This document shows, one piece after another, positions 14,069 to 16,281 of a stretch of 16,281 nt of DNA; the first letter of the stretch is position 1, and each line of letters starts with the position of its first letter. The position numbers and the translations under genes were made by a program. Origin of the DNA: DASZTV01 sp036268405 (GTDB lineage: Bacteria > Actinomycetota > Actinomycetes > JAFAQI01); assembly GCA_036268405.1 (NCBI GenBank), contig DATAUF010000090.1, positions 1 through 16,281 on the forward strand, read 5' to 3'. The notes under the pieces are model-generated. The model was not told the DNA's origin and did not search any database. It was given only the letters and a program-made list of their open reading frames with translations.

Positions 14069-14533
14069 GTGACCGACGCCGACTACCTATCCATTCGGCG
14101 CCTGCAGGATGGGTACGCCGACGTTGTCTCTCGACGGGCGTGGGACGAGCTCGATCGGCTGTTCCTGCACGACGCGACCGTCGAGGTCGACACCGTCACC
14201 ACGCCGGCACGCCACTTCACCGGTCCCGCCGAGTTCGCGGCCTTCGTCGGTCCGGCCACAGATCGATTCGACCATTTTCAGTTCGTGATCCTTAACTCCG
14301 TGGTCGAGCAGGTCGATGACGACGAAGCTGTCGGCCGGATCTTCATGAGCGAGATCCGCCACCACACGTCAGAAGACGAGTGGAGTACGGCGTACGGGCT
14401 CTATCAGGACCGTTACCGCAGAGCCGACGGCCAGTGGTGGTTTGCGGACCGTCGTTACCGCTCGCTTGCGAGGACCGGACCGCAGGCAGGTGTGTTCGGG
14501 CTGCCGCCCGACTTGCCGGCGATCGGCGGCTAG
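14069..14533 (+). CDS. SnoaL-like / NTF2-like domain protein
   Basis: A 154-residue single-domain protein with the cone-shaped alpha+beta NTF2/SnoaL fold, recognised from ADYLSIRRLQDGYADVVSRR, AWDELDRLFLHDATVEVDT, GPAEFAAFVGPATDRFDHFQ and the late strands YQDRYRRADGQWWFADRRYR. This is the pattern of the SnoaL_4 type, whose members include polyketide cyclases, dehydratases and steroid isomerase relatives; the reaction cannot be inferred. No signal peptide is present. GTG 14069 comes 9 nt after the exporter stop with no Shine-Dalgarno, and a TAGGGT -10 suggests its own leaderless transcript, though read-through from the exporter is also possible. It may act on the exported compound, which is inference from proximity only. 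It ends tail to tail with the second exporter, the two stops sharing the bases CTAG. Confidence 0.9.
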   Translation: MTDADYLSIRRLQDGYADVVSRRAWDELDRLFLHDATVEVDTVTTPARHFTGPAEFAAFVGPATDRFDHFQFVILNSVVEQVDDDEAVGRIFMSEIRHHTSEDEWSTAYGLYQDRYRRADGQWWFADRRYRSLARTGPQAGVFGLPPDLPAIGG

Positions 14534-16011
14534 CTCGCCCCGACCGGAGCAGTTTCGGCGGCGGCGATCTCTGCCTCAGGGTTGCGCGGCGTCGCGAGCA
14601 CGCCCTTCTCGAAGAAGACCATGACGAAGATGGCTCCGGCAGCCAGCATCCCGATCGCCACGTGGTAGGCGAGCGCGTAGCCGTGCGTATAGGCGACCGG
14701 CGGCAGCGTGCCCTGATGGATCTGACCCATCGCGTGCCGCAACCCGAGCGTCACCAGGAACGACAGCCCGATCGCACCACCGATCTGCTGCATCGCGCTC
14801 TGGACGCCGGAGGCCAACGAGGAGTCCTGGCCGGTCACCTGGTGCAGCGACGCGTTGCCGATCGCCGGGAAGCAGATCCCGGATCCAAGCGCGAGGATCA
14901 CCATGCCCGGCACGATGCCCGAGGCGTAGTGGGAGCCGACGTCGATGCCGGAGGTGAAGGCCATCCCGACGGCGCAAAGCACGAATCCACCAGTCAGCAG
15001 GATCTTCACGCCGAGCTTCGGCATCAGCGCCGTGCCAAGGCCGATCCCGATCCCGATGCAGATGCCGAACGGCAGGTACGACAGTCCACTGCGGATCGGC
15101 GAGTAGTGCAGTACCTGCTGCTCGAACAGCGTCAGCAGGAAGAAGTACGAGAAGAACGCCGACGAGAAGAACAGCGTGCAGACGTTGGTCGCGACGCGGG
15201 TGCGGTTCCGGAAGAACGTGAGCGGAATTAGGGGTGACTTCGAGTGCGCCTCGATGAACCCCGTGGCGGCGAGCAGCGCAAGCCCCCCGAGCAGCGGCAG
15301 CAGCACCTGCCAGCCGCCCCACGCATGGCTTGAGGCGTTGAGCAGGCCGTCGACCACCGCGATCAGCCCGCCGGTCATCGTGATTGCGCCGAAGTAGTCC
15401 GGCCGGTCACTTCGTTCGAGCACCATCCGGCTCTCCGAGACCAGGCGCGGCGTGAAGACCAGCGCGATCAGCGCGACCGGGATGTTGACGAAGAAGATCC
15501 AGCGCCACGACGCGTAGTTCGTCAGGGCGCCGGAGATCACCGTGCCCGAGGTGCCGCCGAGGCCGGCGATGCCGCCCCACATGCCGAGCGCCTTGATCCG
15601 CTCAGCCGGGTCTGGGAACAGCATGGCGATCAGCCCGAGCGAGGCGGGTGCCGCCATCGCCTCACCGGCGCCCTGGACGAACCGGGAGATGACGAGCATC
15701 GCCGGATCCTGGGCGGCGCCGCAGGTCGCCGAGGCGACGGCGAACAGGCCCACGCCGAGCAGGAACAGCTTGCGCCGGCCGACGATGTCAGCGAGCCGTC
15801 CACCGAGCAGCAGCAGGCCGCCGGCCATCAAGACGTAGCCGTTGACCACCCAGGCCAGGCCCGCGCGGCTGAACCCGAGGTCGTGCTGAATGTGCGGCAG
15901 CGCGACGTTCACCACCGTGATATCGAGCACGAGCATGAACTGGATCGCGCCCAACAGGGCGAGTGCCTTCCAGCGACGTGGATCTGGAGTGACGGCGGTG
16001 GGCGTACTCAT
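14530..16011 (-). CDS. DHA2 family MFS drug-export transporter (second)
   Basis: A 493-residue exporter of the DHA2 group with about 14 membrane segments. Motifs are LDITVVNVALP in helix 1 (29-39), motif A GGRLADIVGRRK (70-81) and a helix-5 segment GGTSGTVISGALT in the motif-C position that lacks the usual GP. ATG 16011 has AGGAC 6 nt upstream and gives the expected short cytosolic MSTPTAVTPDPRRWK before helix 1. The frame stays open to 16134, but that extension is Cys-rich, non-membrane, and would run through the divergent gene. It is not close to the exporter at 12617 in detail, so it is not a recent duplicate. Two inverted repeats upstream suggest a repressor not encoded in this window. 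It converges with the SnoaL-like gene. Confidence 0.94.
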   Translation of the reverse strand: MSTPTAVTPDPRRWKALALLGAIQFMLVLDITVVNVALPHIQHDLGFSRAGLAWVVNGYVLMAGGLLLLGGRLADIVGRRKLFLLGVGLFAVASATCGAAQDPAMLVISRFVQGAGEAMAAPASLGLIAMLFPDPAERIKALGMWGGIAGLGGTSGTVISGALTNYASWRWIFFVNIPVALIALVFTPRLVSESRMVLERSDRPDYFGAITMTGGLIAVVDGLLNASSHAWGGWQVLLPLLGGLALLAATGFIEAHSKSPLIPLTFFRNRTRVATNVCTLFFSSAFFSYFFLLTLFEQQVLHYSPIRSGLSYLPFGICIGIGIGLGTALMPKLGVKILLTGGFVLCAVGMAFTSGIDVGSHYASGIVPGMVILALGSGICFPAIGNASLHQVTGQDSSLASGVQSAMQQIGGAIGLSFLVTLGLRHAMGQIHQGTLPPVAYTHGYALAYHVAIGMLAAGAIFVMVFFEKGVLATPRNPEAEIAAAETAPVGAS

Positions 16012-16032
16012 CGGGCAGTCCTGTCCTCGGCG

Positions 16033-16050
16033 GTCGTCTCTAGACACGAC
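16033..16050. promoter_or_regulatory. Candidate operator upstream of the second MFS exporter
   Basis: GTCGTCTCTAGACACGAC is an 18-bp near-perfect palindrome centred on TCTAGA, with one mismatched pair (38/45). It lies 22 bp upstream of the exporter ATG, where a repressor would block transcription. No regulator gene is visible nearby. Confidence 0.5.
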
Positions 16051-16068
16051 GCACTCTGGCACGCCGGT

Positions 16069-16092
16069 GTGACAGCAAGACGAACCTGTCAC
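16069..16092. promoter_or_regulatory. Inverted repeat between divergent genes
   Basis: GTGACAG (16069-16075) and CTGTCAC (16086-16092) are perfect 7-bp arms with a 10-bp spacer. It sits between the second exporter and the divergent gene at 16115, close upstream of the latter's -10, and could be an activator or repressor site for either. Confidence 0.4.
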
Positions 16093-16102
16093 TGCCGGCG
16101 GA

Positions 16103-16108
16103 GATACT
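16103..16108 (+). promoter_or_regulatory. -10 element of a leaderless promoter
   Basis: GATACT, one base from TATACT, ends 6 nt before ATG 16115. The GAGGTG touching the ATG is too close to work as a ribosome site, so leaderless translation is more likely. Confidence 0.4.
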
Positions 16109-16114
16109 GAGGTG

Positions 16115-16281
16115 ATGGAGATCACCGCCCACATCGACGCGCTCGAGCGTGAGGGCGCCGAGCTCGCGCTGGCCGCCGCTTCGGCCTCGCTCGCCGACCC
16201 GGTCCCAGGGTGCCCGGACTGGGCCGTCCGCGACCTGGTCGGTCACGTCGGATACGTCCACCGGTGGGCCGCCGCAGTCGT
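16115..16281 (+). CDS. Mycothiol-dependent maleylpyruvate isomerase family protein (N-terminal part)
   Basis: The first 55 residues of a gene that runs off the right edge. The stretch CPDWAVRDLVGHVGYVHRWA is the hallmark of the MDMPI N-terminal domain, a DinB-like four-helix bundle; the preceding residues (ITAHIDALEREGAELALAAA) form the first helix. The histidine in GHVGYVH is in the position of a metal ligand in this fold. Members use mycothiol as cofactor or are otherwise linked to mycothiol chemistry, which fits an actinobacterium. ATG 16115 is preferred over the adjacent GTG 16112 because of the GATACT -10 spacing. It diverges from the second exporter. Family assignment is confident; the exact reaction cannot be given from the N-terminal part. 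Confidence 0.85.
   Translation, partial: MEITAHIDALEREGAELALAAASASLADPVPGCPDWAVRDLVGHVGYVHRWAAAV

Noticed and set aside
12617..16011. The two DHA2 exporters as a recent duplication
   Set aside because: They share only family motifs; the rest of the two proteins differs clearly and they are in opposite orientation.
16012..16134. N-terminal extension of the second exporter
   Set aside because: It is Cys-rich, not membrane-like, and would overlap the divergent mycothiol-enzyme gene. ATG 16011 has a ribosome site.

Overview
This window reads as ordinary chromosomal DNA from a high-GC Gram-positive bacterium (Actinomycetota), roughly two-thirds GC by eye. The clues are heavy G/C use at third codon positions, many GTG starts, several apparently leaderless promoters (TAnnnT 6-7 nt before the start codon), short proteins typical of actinobacteria (DUF1272, a tiny WWK membrane protein), and a mycothiol-dependent maleylpyruvate-isomerase-like gene at the right edge, which points to a mycothiol-producing lineage. 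I cannot name a genus. No RNA genes, insertion sequences, CRISPR arrays or phage genes were seen. No stretch over about 120 bases lacks a gene or a recognisable intergenic element.

Left half, minus strand (6620 down to 1): six genes run in the same direction. In order of transcription they are a secreted protein with two Ig-like domains (5874-6620), an ECF sigma factor (5192-5848), a single-pass membrane protein in the usual anti-sigma position with an Ig-like ectodomain (4083-5192), a neutral ceramidase (2028-3980), an MBL-fold hydrolase (976-1995), and a secreted protein cut by the window edge (1-899). The first three are tightly packed and probably form one signalling unit. The ceramidase and hydrolase are 32 nt apart and probably co-transcribed, but about 100 nt separate them from the sigma unit. 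The combination suggests an envelope- or lipid-responsive regulon; this is inference.

Middle, plus strand: a GNAT acetyltransferase (6735-7277) diverges from the sigma unit. It is followed by a 1076-residue secreted protein made of tandem Ig-like domains (7397-10627). That gene ends at a strong hairpin shared with a convergent two-gene unit, a 53-residue membrane protein and a DUF1272 zinc protein (11049 down to 10646). A cytosolic permuted papain/NlpC-like protein (11118-11780) diverges from that unit.

Right part: a TetR regulator (11784-12509) diverges from a DHA2-type multidrug exporter (12617-14059). The promoter region between them holds three tandem GAAC-N3-GTTC palindromes, a typical local repressor-exporter switch. 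A leaderless SnoaL/NTF2-like gene follows (14069-14533), meeting tail to tail with a second DHA2 exporter on the minus strand (14530-16011). Upstream of this second exporter are two inverted repeats and the divergent start of the mycothiol-dependent isomerase family gene (16115 to the edge).
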